Below are positions 54,896 to 63,673 of a stretch of DNA of 64,000 nucleotides, piece by piece. A program made the translations under genes and the position numbers. Below the pieces are notes generated by a model. It was not told where the DNA came from. It was given only the letters and a program-made list of their open reading frames with translations, and did no database searches. The stretch lies in the NCBI RefSeq assembly GCF_001429395.1, contig NZ_LMJT01000001.1, forward strand, positions 648,740 through 712,739, given 5' to 3'. Source of the DNA: Allobosea sp. Root381 (GTDB lineage Bacteria > Pseudomonadota > Alphaproteobacteria > Rhizobiales > Beijerinckiaceae). Within the stretch, counting starts at the first letter, position 1; every line of letters starts with the position of its first letter.

Positions 54896-56533
54896 TCAGC
54901 CCGAAGCCGGCAGGAGGTTCTCCAACGCCTCGATCCGGTCAGCCTCGCGCGGCGGCTTGTCCCAGCGGATGCGGCTTATCCGGGGGAAGCGCATGGCAAG
55001 GCCGGATTTGTGCCGCGTCGAGCGCTGCAGCCCCTCGAAGGCGACCTCGAAGACGAGGCCGGTTTCCGCCTCGTGCCTCACCTCCCGCACCGGGCCGAAG
55101 CGGTTCAGCGTGTGCTTGCGGACATAGCGGTCGAGCTCGACCAGTTCCTCGTCTGTAAAGCCGAAATAGGCCTTTCCGACCGGCACGAGCTCATCGGCGC
55201 CCTCCTCGCCGGTCCGCCACACGCCGAAGGTGAAGTCCGAATAGAAGGACGAGCGCTTGCCGTGGCCGCGCTGGGCATACATCAGCACGCAATCGACGAG
55301 CCGCGCCTCGCGCTTCCACTTCCACCAATGCCCTTTCGGACGACCCGGCAGATAAGGCGATTCGAGGCGCTTGATCATGCAGCCCTCGACCGCTTCCGCG
55401 TCGCTGCCGGCGCCCGCGGCGGCCGGATCGGCCCGGGCTGCCGCAAGCTCGTCCCAATTCGCGAAGGCGATCGGCGGCGAGAGATCGACGATCGGGCTCG
55501 CGAGTTTCGCGACGAAGCCCTCGAGGCGCAGGCGACGCTCCGACAGCGGCAGGTCGCGCAGATCCTCCTCGCCGTCGATCAGCAGGTCGTAGGCGCGGAT
55601 ATGGGCCGGGTATTCGACCAGCATCTTCGCCGTCACGCTCTTGCGGTTGAGGCGCTGCTGGAGGGTGTTGAAGCTCTGCACCGTCTCGTCGCGGCGCACG
55701 AGAAGCTCGCCGTCGAGGGCGCCGTCCAGCGTCAGCGCCTCGACCACGTCGGGGAAGGAGGCGGCGATGTCCTCGCCGGTGCGGGAAAACAGCCGGGTGA
55801 CGCGGGTGCCGTCGGGGCGTGTTCCGCTGACGGCCTGGACGCGGATGCCGTCCCATTTCCACTCGGCCTGGAACGCGGCCGGCTCCATCCGCGCGAAATC
55901 GCCCTCCTCGACGGGGTGCGAGAGCATGACCGGCCGAAACGGCGCGGGGTCGGTGGCTTCGGGCCGCGGCCCGCGCCCTTCAAGCCAGGCGAAGAGCGCG
56001 ACATAGGGCGGCTCCAGCCCGTGCCAGACATGCTCGACCTCGTCGGCCGAGACGCCGCCGAGGCTCGCCGCCGCGGTCTTGGCGAGGCGGGCCGAGACGC
56101 CGATCCTGAGCGAGCCGGTGATCAGCTTGAGCAGGGCCCAGCGCCCGGTCTCGTCGAGCGCATCGAGCCATGACGAGACGAGACGCGGCAGGTCGGTCTT
56201 GCCGGCATTGCGCAGCCCGTCGACCACGTCGGGCAGATGCGGCACCTGGTTGGCGCCGTGCCGTGCCGGCCACATCAGCGCGACGGTTTCCGAGAGATCG
56301 CCGACATAGTCGTAGGAAAGCGCGAACAGCACCGGATCGGTGCGCTCGGCGATCAAAGCGCGGATCAGGCCGGGCTTGGCATTGGGGAAGGCGAGCCCGC
56401 CCGTCATCGCCGCAAGCGCCAGCCCGCGGTCGGGATCGGGCGTCGTGCGCAGATAATCGGCGATCAGGGCGAGCTTGGCGTTGCGGCGCGGCTCATAGGC
56501 CAGCCGATCGAGCAGCCAGGCGAAGCGGTTCAT
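54896..56533 (-). CDS. ATP-dependent DNA ligase of the damage-response (LigC-like) set
   Basis: A 545-residue ligase sealing nicks with ATP. An N-terminal helical domain (about 1–195) precedes the nucleotidyltransferase domain with adenylated Lys226 in EWKWDGIRV. Further motifs are FSRTGEDIA, LDGELLV, EGCMIKR and KWKREARLVDCVL, followed by an OB domain. Bacterial ligases of this shape occur together with the Exo, Lhr-Core and PdeM proteins, all of which lie within the next 7 kb here. The ATG at 56533 is the family start. A LexA-type box lies 52–66 bases upstream. Confidence 0.93.
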   Translation of the reverse strand: MNRFAWLLDRLAYEPRRNAKLALIADYLRTTPDPDRGLALAAMTGGLAFPNAKPGLIRALIAERTDPVLFALSYDYVGDLSETVALMWPARHGANQVPHLPDVVDGLRNAGKTDLPRLVSSWLDALDETGRWALLKLITGSLRIGVSARLAKTAAASLGGVSADEVEHVWHGLEPPYVALFAWLEGRGPRPEATDPAPFRPVMLSHPVEEGDFARMEPAAFQAEWKWDGIRVQAVSGTRPDGTRVTRLFSRTGEDIAASFPDVVEALTLDGALDGELLVRRDETVQSFNTLQQRLNRKSVTAKMLVEYPAHIRAYDLLIDGEEDLRDLPLSERRLRLEGFVAKLASPIVDLSPPIAFANWDELAAARADPAAAGAGSDAEAVEGCMIKRLESPYLPGRPKGHWWKWKREARLVDCVLMYAQRGHGKRSSFYSDFTFGVWRTGEEGADELVPVGKAYFGFTDEELVELDRYVRKHTLNRFGPVREVRHEAETGLVFEVAFEGLQRSTRHKSGLAMRFPRISRIRWDKPPREADRIEALENLLPASG

Positions 56534-56584
56534 GCCGTGGCCCTCCGGACACACTCCCGAAGATCGGGCGTATCGCAGCGCATC

Positions 56585-56599
56585 GTTCAGCGACCGTTC
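56585..56599. promoter_or_regulatory. Candidate LexA (SOS) box, GTTC-N7-GTTC
   Basis: GTTCAGCGACCGTTC is an exact direct repeat of GTTC with 7 bases between, the SOS box known from alphaproteobacteria (GAAC-N7-GAAC on the other strand). It is centred about 60 bases upstream of the DNA ligase start and about 55 bases upstream of the divergent SGNH hydrolase start, so it could control either or both. Confidence 0.7.
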
Positions 56600-56647
56600 A
56601 TGCGGAAAACCTTACCGGCAAAGTCATACACGGGGGGACCCTCGCCG

Positions 56648-57415
56648 ATGCGTGCCGCAATTCGGTTGCTTGCCTTGCCTGTCATCGCCGCTGCGCTTTC
56701 GGTCGGGGCCGCCCAGGCAGCGGGCTTCTCCTGCCGCGAGACGCCGATCATCCGCTCGAACGCGACGCTGGCCTCGCTGTCCACCAAGGTCGCGCAAGGC
56801 CAGCAGCTGTCGATTCTGGCGATCGGCTCCTCCTCGACCGAGGGCGTCGGTGCCAGCGCCAAGGACAAGACCTACCCCGCCCGCCTGCAGGCCCTGCTCG
56901 GCAGGAGCTGGCCGAAATCGCAGATCGAGATCGTCAATGCCGGCATCGGCGGTGAAACCGCGCCGCAGACGCTGCTGCGGCTGAAGACAGCGCTCGCCCA
57001 ACGTTCCTTCGACCTGGTGATCTGGCAGGTCGGCACCAACGATGCCGTCAGGGGCGGCGATCTCGACGCCTTCAAGGCGATGGTCGCGGACGGAATCGCG
57101 ACCGTGCGCGAAGCCGGTCCGGCCCTGGCCATCCTCGACCCGCAGTTCTTCCCGACGGTGCGTGAGCCGCAGCGCTACGGCACCTATGTCGAGACGATCG
57201 GCGAGATCGCGCGGCGGGAGGCGGTGCCGGTCTTCGGCCGCTATGCCGCGATGCGCGAATGGCATCAGTTCGACGCCGAGGCCTTCAAGGCCGCGCTCTC
57301 GACCGACGGCTTCCATATGAGCGATGCCGGCTATGACTGCCTCGCCCGCGACATGGCCAACGCCATGGCCGGCATGGCCTCGCCGGCCCGCCCGGTGGTC
57401 GCCGCATCGCGCTGA
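56648..57415 (+). CDS. Secreted SGNH/GDSL hydrolase
   Basis: A 255-residue protein with a signal peptide (cleavage after AAQA, about residue 24) and an SGNH hydrolase fold. Block I is AIGSSSTEGVG with Ser62 the likely nucleophile, block II includes NAGIGGETA, block III GTND is at 129–132, and block V DGFHMSDAGY carries the Asp–His pair. It should be a periplasmic esterase or deacetylase; the substrate is unknown. Its presence between DNA-repair genes is unexpected. The ATG at 56648 gives a clean signal peptide. Confidence 0.87.
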   Translation: MRAAIRLLALPVIAAALSVGAAQAAGFSCRETPIIRSNATLASLSTKVAQGQQLSILAIGSSSTEGVGASAKDKTYPARLQALLGRSWPKSQIEIVNAGIGGETAPQTLLRLKTALAQRSFDLVIWQVGTNDAVRGGDLDAFKAMVADGIATVREAGPALAILDPQFFPTVREPQRYGTYVETIGEIARREAVPVFGRYAAMREWHQFDAEAFKAALSTDGFHMSDAGYDCLARDMANAMAGMASPARPVVAASR

Positions 57416-57422
57416 TCCAGAA

Positions 57423-58490
57423 CTAGACGGCCGCATCGGCGGCCTCCTCGACAGGCTCGGCCTCGCCCTCGTCGCCATAGCCGACGAGATGGAGCGGCTT
57501 GGCCTTGAGTCCGGCCGTGCCGCACCAGTGCACCAGCGCCTCGGCCTCGCCATGCGTGACCCAGATCTCGCCGGCGCCCGTCTCGCGGATGGTCGCCTGG
57601 AGATCGTCCCAATCGGCATGATCCGAGATCACCAGCGGCAGCTCGACGCCCTTCTGCCGCGCCCGCGCCCTGATCCGCATCCAGCCCGAGGCGAAGGCCG
57701 TGACGGGGTCGGGGAACCGGCGCGCCCAGAGGTCCTGGGCGGCGCTGGGCGGACAGATCACGATCTCGCCGCCAAGCGCCTTGCGATCCGTGCGCGCGAC
57801 CGGCCTGATCTCACCGAGCGCGATGCCTTCCTTCTCGTAGAAGCCGGTGATCTTCTCGACCGCGCCGTGGATGTAGAGCGGCTGCTCGTAACCGGCCTCG
57901 CGGATCAGCGCCATGACGCGCTGCGCCTTGCCGAGCGAATAGGCGCCGACGATATGGCTGCGTTCCGGAAAGAGCCTGACCGATTCCAGCAGCTTGGCGA
58001 CCTCGCCAGCGGCCGGCGGATGGCGGAACACCGGCAGGCCGAAGGTCGCCTCGGTGATGAAGATATCGCAGGCCACCGGCTCGAAGCCGGCGCAGGTCGG
58101 GTCGCGCTCGCGCTTGTAGTCGCCCGAGGCGACAATGCGCAGGCCGCGGCTCTCCACGACGATCTGGGCCGAACCAAGCACATGGCCGGCCGGCACGAAG
58201 CGGAAATCGACCTCGCCGATGCGGATCGTCTCGCCGGGTACCGCCACCTGCTGCGCCTCGGTGAAGCCCTCGCCATAGCGCAGCGCCATGATCGCGAGGG
58301 TTTCGCGCGTCGCCAGAACGGAGCCGTGGCCGGAGCGGGCATGGTCGGAATGGCCGTGGGTGATCAGCGCGCGGGCCACCGGCCTGACGGGGTCGATATA
58401 GATGTCGGCCGGCGGGCAATAGAGCCCGGCCGGCATCGGCACCAGAAGTTCGGAGGGGCGCCAGCGGGCGCTTTGTCTGGCCAGCGTCAT
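57423..58490 (-). CDS. Ligase-associated DNA damage response exonuclease
   Basis: A 355-residue nuclease of the metallo-beta-lactamase/beta-CASP family (Exo of the Lhr–LigC–PdeM set, SNM1/Artemis-like). Metal ligands are in ITHGHSDHARSGH (His45, His47, Asp49, His50), with VPAGHVLGSAQIV, ASGDYKRERDP and ISDHADWDD following in order. It probably trims 3' or 5' DNA ends before ligation. It converges on the SGNH hydrolase gene and its start lies only 11 bases from the divergent methyltransferase start. Confidence 0.9.
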   Translation of the reverse strand: MTLARQSARWRPSELLVPMPAGLYCPPADIYIDPVRPVARALITHGHSDHARSGHGSVLATRETLAIMALRYGEGFTEAQQVAVPGETIRIGEVDFRFVPAGHVLGSAQIVVESRGLRIVASGDYKRERDPTCAGFEPVACDIFITEATFGLPVFRHPPAAGEVAKLLESVRLFPERSHIVGAYSLGKAQRVMALIREAGYEQPLYIHGAVEKITGFYEKEGIALGEIRPVARTDRKALGGEIVICPPSAAQDLWARRFPDPVTAFASGWMRIRARARQKGVELPLVISDHADWDDLQATIRETGAGEIWVTHGEAEALVHWCGTAGLKAKPLHLVGYGDEGEAEPVEEAADAAV

Positions 58491-58501
58491 AGTCCTCGGT
58501 T

Positions 58502-59473
58502 ATGCCCACGAGCATGATCGAAAAGGGCTCTCCCTCGCATTTCGCCAGCTCCGGCGACCCGACGCTCGACCGCCGCTATGTCTGGGCCGAAGCCGCCCTG
58601 AAGGATGGAGACGCCCAGGCCTGCATCGAGATCCTCGACCAGACGCTGACCGAGGCCTACGGCTTCACCGCCGCCTGGCATCTCTACGGGCTGGCGCAGG
58701 AAGCGCTCGGCCACAACGAGGAGGCCGCCACGGCCTGGCGGCAATGCCTCGACCTCGACCCGAATGACCATTTCGGAGCCAGGCTCGATCTGGCGCGCAT
58801 CGGCGCGCTGCCGGCAGAGCAGGCGACTTCCGAGAACTTCTCCGGCGCCCTGTTCGACGCCTATGCCGACCGCTTCGACAGCCATCTGACGCAAACCCTG
58901 CACTACAGTGCCCCTGCCTTGCTGAAGGCGGCGCTGGTCCGCTGTTGCAGCAACGCGGGCCGGCCGTTCCGGTTCGATATCGTCTACGATCTCGGCTGCG
59001 GTACCGGGCTGATGGGCGAAGCGATCCACGAGCAGAGCGGCTTCATCGCCGGCTGCGATCTCTCGCCACGCATGATCGAGCGAGCGCGGACCAAGTTGGC
59101 CCCGGACGGCACGCCGCTCTACGACAAGCTTGCTGTCGCCGGATTGACCGGCTTCCTCACCAGCCGGCCAGACGCGTCCGCCGATCTCGTCGTCGCGGCC
59201 GACGTCTTCGTCTATCTCGGCGAGCTTGCGCCCTGCTTCGCCCAGAGTGCGCGCGTGCTGGAGCCCGGCGGCCTGTTCGCCTTCACGGTGCAGAGCCATG
59301 AGGGCGAGGGCGTCGTCGTCGGTCAGGATCGGCGGTTCGCGCATGCGGAGGGTTGGCTACGGGAGAGGCTGGTGGAAGCCGGGCTGACCCCGATACTCGT
59401 CGAGCCCGCCAGCACGCGTCAGGATCGCGGCGCTCCGGTGCCGGGGCTGCTGGTCGTCGCGGAGCGGCGCTGA
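58502..59473 (+). CDS. TPR-containing SAM-dependent methyltransferase
   Basis: A 323-residue protein. The first 110 residues contain two TPR-like helix pairs (ALKDGDAQACIEILDQTLTE; AWHLYGLAQEALGHNEEAAT). A class I methyltransferase domain follows, with SAM motif VYDLGCGTGLMGEAI near 164 and ADVFVYLGEL as the acidic loop. The target is unknown; trans-aconitate-like and protein methylation are possibilities. An in-frame ATG at 58514 is an alternative start. Its place next to the Exo gene may or may not mean a role in repair. Confidence 0.85.
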   Translation: MPTSMIEKGSPSHFASSGDPTLDRRYVWAEAALKDGDAQACIEILDQTLTEAYGFTAAWHLYGLAQEALGHNEEAATAWRQCLDLDPNDHFGARLDLARIGALPAEQATSENFSGALFDAYADRFDSHLTQTLHYSAPALLKAALVRCCSNAGRPFRFDIVYDLGCGTGLMGEAIHEQSGFIAGCDLSPRMIERARTKLAPDGTPLYDKLAVAGLTGFLTSRPDASADLVVAADVFVYLGELAPCFAQSARVLEPGGLFAFTVQSHEGEGVVVGQDRRFAHAEGWLRERLVEAGLTPILVEPASTRQDRGAPVPGLLVVAERR

Positions 59474-59483
59474 CGGCAGCCTC

Positions 59484-59963
59484 TCAGCCGCGCCGGGCCT
59501 TCTCGATCGCGGCGACGTCGATCTTGCCCATCTCCATCATCGCGGTGAAGGCGCGCTTCGCCTCCTCGCCGCCCGCAGCCATCGCCTCGGTCAGCACACG
59601 CGGCGTGATCTGCCAGGACAGGCCCCATCGGTCCTTGCACCAGCCGCAGGCGCTTTCCGTCCCGCCATTGCCGACGATCGCGTTCCAGTAGCGGTCGGTT
59701 TCCTCCTGGTCGTCGGTCGCGATCTGGAAGGAGAAGGCCTCGTCGGGCTTGAAGACAGGCCCGCCATTGAGGCCGATGCAGGGGATGCCCGCGACCGTGA
59801 ACTCCACCGTCAGCACATCGCCGGCCTTACCGGAGGGATAGTCGGTCGGCGCCCGATGGACGGCGCCCATGGCGCTGTCCGGAAAGGTCTCGACATAGAA
59901 GCGGGCGGCGGCCTCGGCATCCTTGTCGTACCAGAGGCAGATCGTGTTCTTGGCAATCGCCAT
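59484..59963 (-). CDS. VOC superfamily protein, PhnB-like
   Basis: A 159-residue glyoxalase/dioxygenase-fold protein of the PhnB/3-dmu-9 type. Typical parts are ICLWYDKDAEAAARFYVETF, NGGPVFKPDEAFSFQI and CGWCKDRWGLSWQITPRVL. Members bind metals or small ligands; most lack known function. The ATG at 59963 has AAGGAT about 7 bases upstream. A 30-base perfect palindrome lies 32 bases before the start. Confidence 0.87.
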   Translation of the reverse strand: MAIAKNTICLWYDKDAEAAARFYVETFPDSAMGAVHRAPTDYPSGKAGDVLTVEFTVAGIPCIGLNGGPVFKPDEAFSFQIATDDQEETDRYWNAIVGNGGTESACGWCKDRWGLSWQITPRVLTEAMAAGGEEAKRAFTAMMEMGKIDVAAIEKARRG

Positions 59964-59994
59964 GACGGGATCCTTCTTCTGCTGGAGCAGGTTC

Positions 59995-60024
59995 GGCCCG
60001 TCGAATTGTTGAATTCGACGGGCC
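59995..60024. promoter_or_regulatory. Perfect 13-bp inverted repeat upstream of the VOC gene
   Basis: GGCCCGTCGAATT and AATTCGACGGGCC are perfect inverses with a 4-base centre (GTTG). It lies between the divergent VOC and helicase genes, closer to the VOC start. It could be an operator for a dimeric regulator or a stable 5' leader hairpin. No U-tract follows in either direction. Confidence 0.65.
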
Positions 60025-60169
60025 ATCGGGATGGTGCACACCTCAAGGAATGCGACAAGCGGCAGCACGTTCCGCAGCACATCTTGCCGAGAGCTGGCGG
60101 CAGGGTCAGCCTCCCGACGCGCTGCATTCCCCTTTCGTTCCCCCATCTCCCGCCCTATCTTCGGCCGGC

Positions 60170-62659
60170 ATGGCCGCCCCCTCCCCGCTCCCGCCCGCTT
60201 TCGACGCCTGGTTTTCAAGCCGCGGCTGGAGCGTGCGGCCGCACCAGCTCGCCTTGCTGAAGGAGGCGCGTGCCGGCCGTTCGACGCTGCTCGTCGCACC
60301 GACCGGCGCCGGCAAGACGCTCGCCGGCTTCCTGCCCTCGCTGGTGGAGCTTGCCGAGCGTGGTCGCGGAGATGAAGGCGGCCTGCACACGCTCTATATC
60401 TCGCCGCTGAAAGCGCTTGCGGTCGACATCGCCCGCAACCTCGAGGCGCCGGTGCGCGAGATGGCGCTGCCGATCAGCATCGAGACCCGCACCGGCGACA
60501 CCTCCGCCGCCAAGCGCGCGCGCCAGATCCAGCGCCCGCCGGACATCCTGCTGACGACGCCGGAGCAGCTGGCGCTGCTGGTCTCGCATCGCGACGCCGC
60601 GCCGTTCTTCGCCTCGCTCCGCCGCATCGTGCTGGACGAACTGCACGCGCTCGTCACATCCAAGCGCGGCGACCTGCTCGCGCTCGATCTCGCCCGGCTG
60701 AAGACGCTGGCGCCGCAGGTCTCCGCCGTCGGCCTCTCCGCCACCGTGCGCGAGCCCGCCGACCTGCAGCTCTATCTCGGCGGCGCCACGACCCCGGCAG
60801 GCCTCGTCACCGTGGCGGGCGGCGCGAAGCCGCGCATCGGAATCCTGGACACCGCGCGAAAACTGCCGATCGCCGGCCATACGACCCTGCATGCGATGGC
60901 CGAGGTCTATGAGGCGATCCGCAGCCACAAGCTGACCCTCGTCTTCGTCAACACCCGCATGCAGGCGGAATTCGCCTTCCAGGCCCTGTGGAACCTCAAC
61001 GACGACAACCTGCCGATCGCGCTGCATCACGGCTCGCTCGATGCCCAGCAGCGCCGCAAGGTCGAGGCCGCGATGGCGGAGGGACGGCTCAAGGCGGTGG
61101 TCTGCACCGCGACGCTCGATCTCGGCATCGACTGGGGCGATGTCGATCTCGTCGTCAATCTCGGCGCGCCCAAGGGCGCAAGCCGGCTGATCCAGCGCAT
61201 CGGCCGCTCGAACCACCGCATGGACGAGCCCTCGGAGGCGCTGCTCGTCCCCTCCAACCGCTTCGAGCTGCTGGAATGCCGCGCCGCGCTGGAAGCGGTG
61301 CACGAGGCCGCGCAGGACACCCCGCCACCCCGCCTGGGAGCGCTCGACGTCCTCGCCCAGCATGTCCTCGGCGTCGCCTGCTCGGACGGCTTCGAGGCCG
61401 ATGCTCTCTACGAGGAAGTCCGCACCGCCTCGCCCTACGCCGAGCTCGCCCGCGAGGATTTCGACGCGGTCGTGAATTTCGTCGCGACCGGCGGCTATGC
61501 GCTGAAGAGCTATGAGCGCTTCGCCAAGCTCCGGCAGGACAAGGCCGGTCTCTGGCGCGCCAGCCATGCCCGCGTGATCCAGCAATACCGCATGAATGTC
61601 GGCACCATCGTCGAGGCTGCGATGCTGAAGGTCAGGCTCGGCCGGGCGCGTGCCGGCAAGGCGGGACAGCCGGGTATAATCACCCGGGGCGGACGCATCC
61701 TCGGCGAGATCGAGGAGTATTTCGCCGAGACCATGGTCGCCGGAGACACCTTCATCTTCGCCGGCGAGGTGCTGCGCTTCGAAGGGATCGTCGAGAACGA
61801 GGCGGTCTGCTCGCGCGCCGCCGCCGGCACCGACCCGAAGATCCCCTCCTATGACGGCGGCAAGTTCCCGCTCTCGACCTTCCTCGCCGCCCGCGTGCGC
61901 GCCATGCTGGCCTCGCCCGACCTCTGGCACACCCTGCCCGAGGAGGTTTCCTCCTGGCTGCACGCACAGAAGCTGAAATCGCGCCTGCCCAAACCCGGCG
62001 AACTGCTGGTCGAAACCTTCCCGCGCGGCGGGCGCTTCTTCCTCGTCGCCTACCCTTTCGAGGGCCGCCTCGCTCATCAGACGCTCGGCATGTTGCTCAC
62101 GCGCCGGCTGGAGCGAGCGCGGATGCGTCCGCTCGGCTTCGTCTGCAACGATTACGGCATGGCCTGCTGGGCGCTCGGCGACATAACCGCCGCGATCGCG
62201 CGCGGCGCGCTCGATCTCGACGAATTGTTCGCGCAGGACATGCTGGGCGACGATCTCGAGGCATGGATGGCGGAATCGGCGCTGATGAAGCGCACTTTCC
62301 GCTCCTGCGCGATCATCGGTGGGCTGATCGAGCGGCGCTTTCCGGGCCAGGAGAAGAGCGGCCGGCAGGTGACGATCTCGACCGATCTGGTCTACGACGT
62401 GCTGCGCCGGCACGAGCCGGACCACATCCTGCTCAAGGCGGCACGGGCCGATGCGGCGACGGGCCTGCTCGACATTCGCCGGCTCGGTGAGATGCTGACA
62501 CGGATCAGCGGGCGAATCGTGCATCAGCCGCTCGACCATGTCTCGCCGCTCGGCGTCTCGGTGATGCTCGAGATCGGGCGCGAGGCGGTCTATGGCGAGG
62601 CGGCGGACGAGATCCTGGCGGAGGCGGAAGCGATGCTGACGGAAGAGGCGATGGCGTGA
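60170..62659 (+). CDS. Ligase-associated DEXH helicase (Lhr-Core)
   Basis: An 829-residue superfamily 2 helicase. Motif I is APTGAGKT, motif II is DELH in IVLDELHALV, motif III is GLSAT, and motif VI is QRIGRSNHRM. A winged helix and the Lhr-Core C-terminal domain (AGDTFIFAGEVLRFEGIVEN and the stretch after it) complete the fold. The length matches Lhr-Core rather than the 1,500-residue full Lhr. The ATG at 60170 is preferred over in-frame starts from 60050. It couples to PdeM by a GTGA overlap. Confidence 0.94.
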   Translation: MAAPSPLPPAFDAWFSSRGWSVRPHQLALLKEARAGRSTLLVAPTGAGKTLAGFLPSLVELAERGRGDEGGLHTLYISPLKALAVDIARNLEAPVREMALPISIETRTGDTSAAKRARQIQRPPDILLTTPEQLALLVSHRDAAPFFASLRRIVLDELHALVTSKRGDLLALDLARLKTLAPQVSAVGLSATVREPADLQLYLGGATTPAGLVTVAGGAKPRIGILDTARKLPIAGHTTLHAMAEVYEAIRSHKLTLVFVNTRMQAEFAFQALWNLNDDNLPIALHHGSLDAQQRRKVEAAMAEGRLKAVVCTATLDLGIDWGDVDLVVNLGAPKGASRLIQRIGRSNHRMDEPSEALLVPSNRFELLECRAALEAVHEAAQDTPPPRLGALDVLAQHVLGVACSDGFEADALYEEVRTASPYAELAREDFDAVVNFVATGGYALKSYERFAKLRQDKAGLWRASHARVIQQYRMNVGTIVEAAMLKVRLGRARAGKAGQPGIITRGGRILGEIEEYFAETMVAGDTFIFAGEVLRFEGIVENEAVCSRAAAGTDPKIPSYDGGKFPLSTFLAARVRAMLASPDLWHTLPEEVSSWLHAQKLKSRLPKPGELLVETFPRGGRFFLVAYPFEGRLAHQTLGMLLTRRLERARMRPLGFVCNDYGMACWALGDITAAIARGALDLDELFAQDMLGDDLEAWMAESALMKRTFRSCAIIGGLIERRFPGQEKSGRQVTISTDLVYDVLRRHEPDHILLKAARADAATGLLDIRRLGEMLTRISGRIVHQPLDHVSPLGVSVMLEIGREAVYGEAADEILAEAEAMLTEEAMA

Positions 62660-63366
62660 ACGTAGCGGCGACCGTGGCCGTATCGCGAATCGCGCCGGCC
62701 TTCATGCTGGGGCGGCTCGCGGCCCTGCCCGACATCTCCGGCGCGCTGTGGCTGCCGGACGAGCGCACGCTCGTCGTCGCCGACCTGCACCTGGAGAAGG
62801 GTTCGGCCTATGCCGCGCGCGGAGTCTTCCTGCCGCCCTATGATTCCGCCGCGACGCTGGCCACGCTTGCAGCCGCGATCGCACGCCACGCCCCCGCCCG
62901 CATCATCGCGCTCGGCGACAGTTTTCATGACGGCGGGGCGGAAACCCGCATCAATGCCGCCGATCTCGCCGCGCTGCGTCGGCTGCAGGCCGGCCGCGAC
63001 TGGCTCTGGGTAACGGGCAACCACGATCCGCAGATCAGCGGGACCATGGGCGGGGACACAGCGGCCACGATCATGCTGTCCGGTGTCACGCTGCGGCACG
63101 AGCCGGATGCCGCCGAGAAGGGCTTCGAGATCGCCGGCCATCTCCACCCCGCCGCCAAGGTGAGGATGCGCGGGCGGGCGCTGCGCCGGCGCAGCTTCGC
63201 GATCTCCGGGCGGCGCTGCGTCATGCCGGCGATGGGCGCCTATGCGGGCGGGCTCAACCTGCGCGACGCGGCCTTCCGCCCCCTGCTGGGCGTAGGCTTC
63301 AGCGCCCATATGCTCGGCGATGCCCGGCTTTTCCGCATCGATCCACGCCTTCTCCTGCCCGATTGA
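62656..63366 (+). CDS. pdeM: Ligase-associated phosphoesterase PdeM
   Basis: A 236-residue calcineurin-like metallophosphoesterase. All metal motifs are present in order: VADLHLEKG, ALGDSFHDGGA, VTGNHDP, and AGHLHPAAK. PdeM is the fourth protein of the Lhr-Core/ligase/Exo set. The GTG start overlaps the helicase stop, so the two are made together. Confidence 0.93.
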   Translation: MNVAATVAVSRIAPAFMLGRLAALPDISGALWLPDERTLVVADLHLEKGSAYAARGVFLPPYDSAATLATLAAAIARHAPARIIALGDSFHDGGAETRINAADLAALRRLQAGRDWLWVTGNHDPQISGTMGGDTAATIMLSGVTLRHEPDAAEKGFEIAGHLHPAAKVRMRGRALRRRSFAISGRRCVMPAMGAYAGGLNLRDAAFRPLLGVGFSAHMLGDARLFRIDPRLLLPD

Positions 63367-63576
63367 GCCGGCCCAAGCCCGCCAACACGCGGCCGACAGG
63401 CCTGCCGCCAGGCGACCGACGGCGCCCCGCGCACATCACTGTCGATATCACTGTCATAACCGCGACGAGACGGGTTGCTTCTGCGCAGGGCTTGTGGCAT
63501 CAGGACGCCGCTTCGGAACGACGCCCGCGCTGACCTCGCCTATGGCGACCGCCAGACACCATGGCCGATCGATCCT
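63367..63576. other. Intergenic region before the tRNA gene
   Basis: About 210 bases without a recognisable gene. It contains a direct repeat ATCACTGTC-GAT-ATCACTGTC just after the first third. It must hold the tRNA promoter, but I cannot place a convincing -35/-10 pair. Confidence 0.4.
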
Positions 63577-63651
63577 GCTGCGGTAGCTCAGTGGTAGAGC
63601 ACTCCATTGGTAATGGAGAGGTCGAGAGTTCAATCCTCTCTCGCAGCACCA
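63577..63651 (+). tRNA. tRNA-Thr (GGT anticodon)
   Basis: A 75-base gene with an encoded CCA end. The acceptor arm GCTGCGG pairs with TCGCAGC (one G·U), the D arm has GCTC…GAGC, the anticodon stem CTCCA/TGGAG closes loop TTGGTAA with anticodon GGT, and the T arm is GAGAG TTCAATC CTCTC. It reads ACC (and ACU) threonine codons. Its 3' end is followed at once by an integrase gene, so it is likely the attachment site of a mobile element. Confidence 0.96.
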
Positions 63652-63656
63652 GCACC

Positions 63657-63673
63657 CAACGTTGACAACGTTG
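63657..63673. promoter_or_regulatory. Paired CAACGTTG palindromes, possible integrase site
   Basis: Two copies of the self-complementary octamer CAACGTTG are separated by a single A, just 5 bases after the tRNA CCA end. The spacing and the place next to an integrase gene suggest core or arm binding sites for the recombinase, or an operator. This is inference. Confidence 0.4.

Noticed and set aside
60215..62539. Open frame of 774 codons antisense to the Lhr-Core helicase
   Set aside because: The plus-strand frame carries every helicase motif; the antisense frame has none and is compositional.
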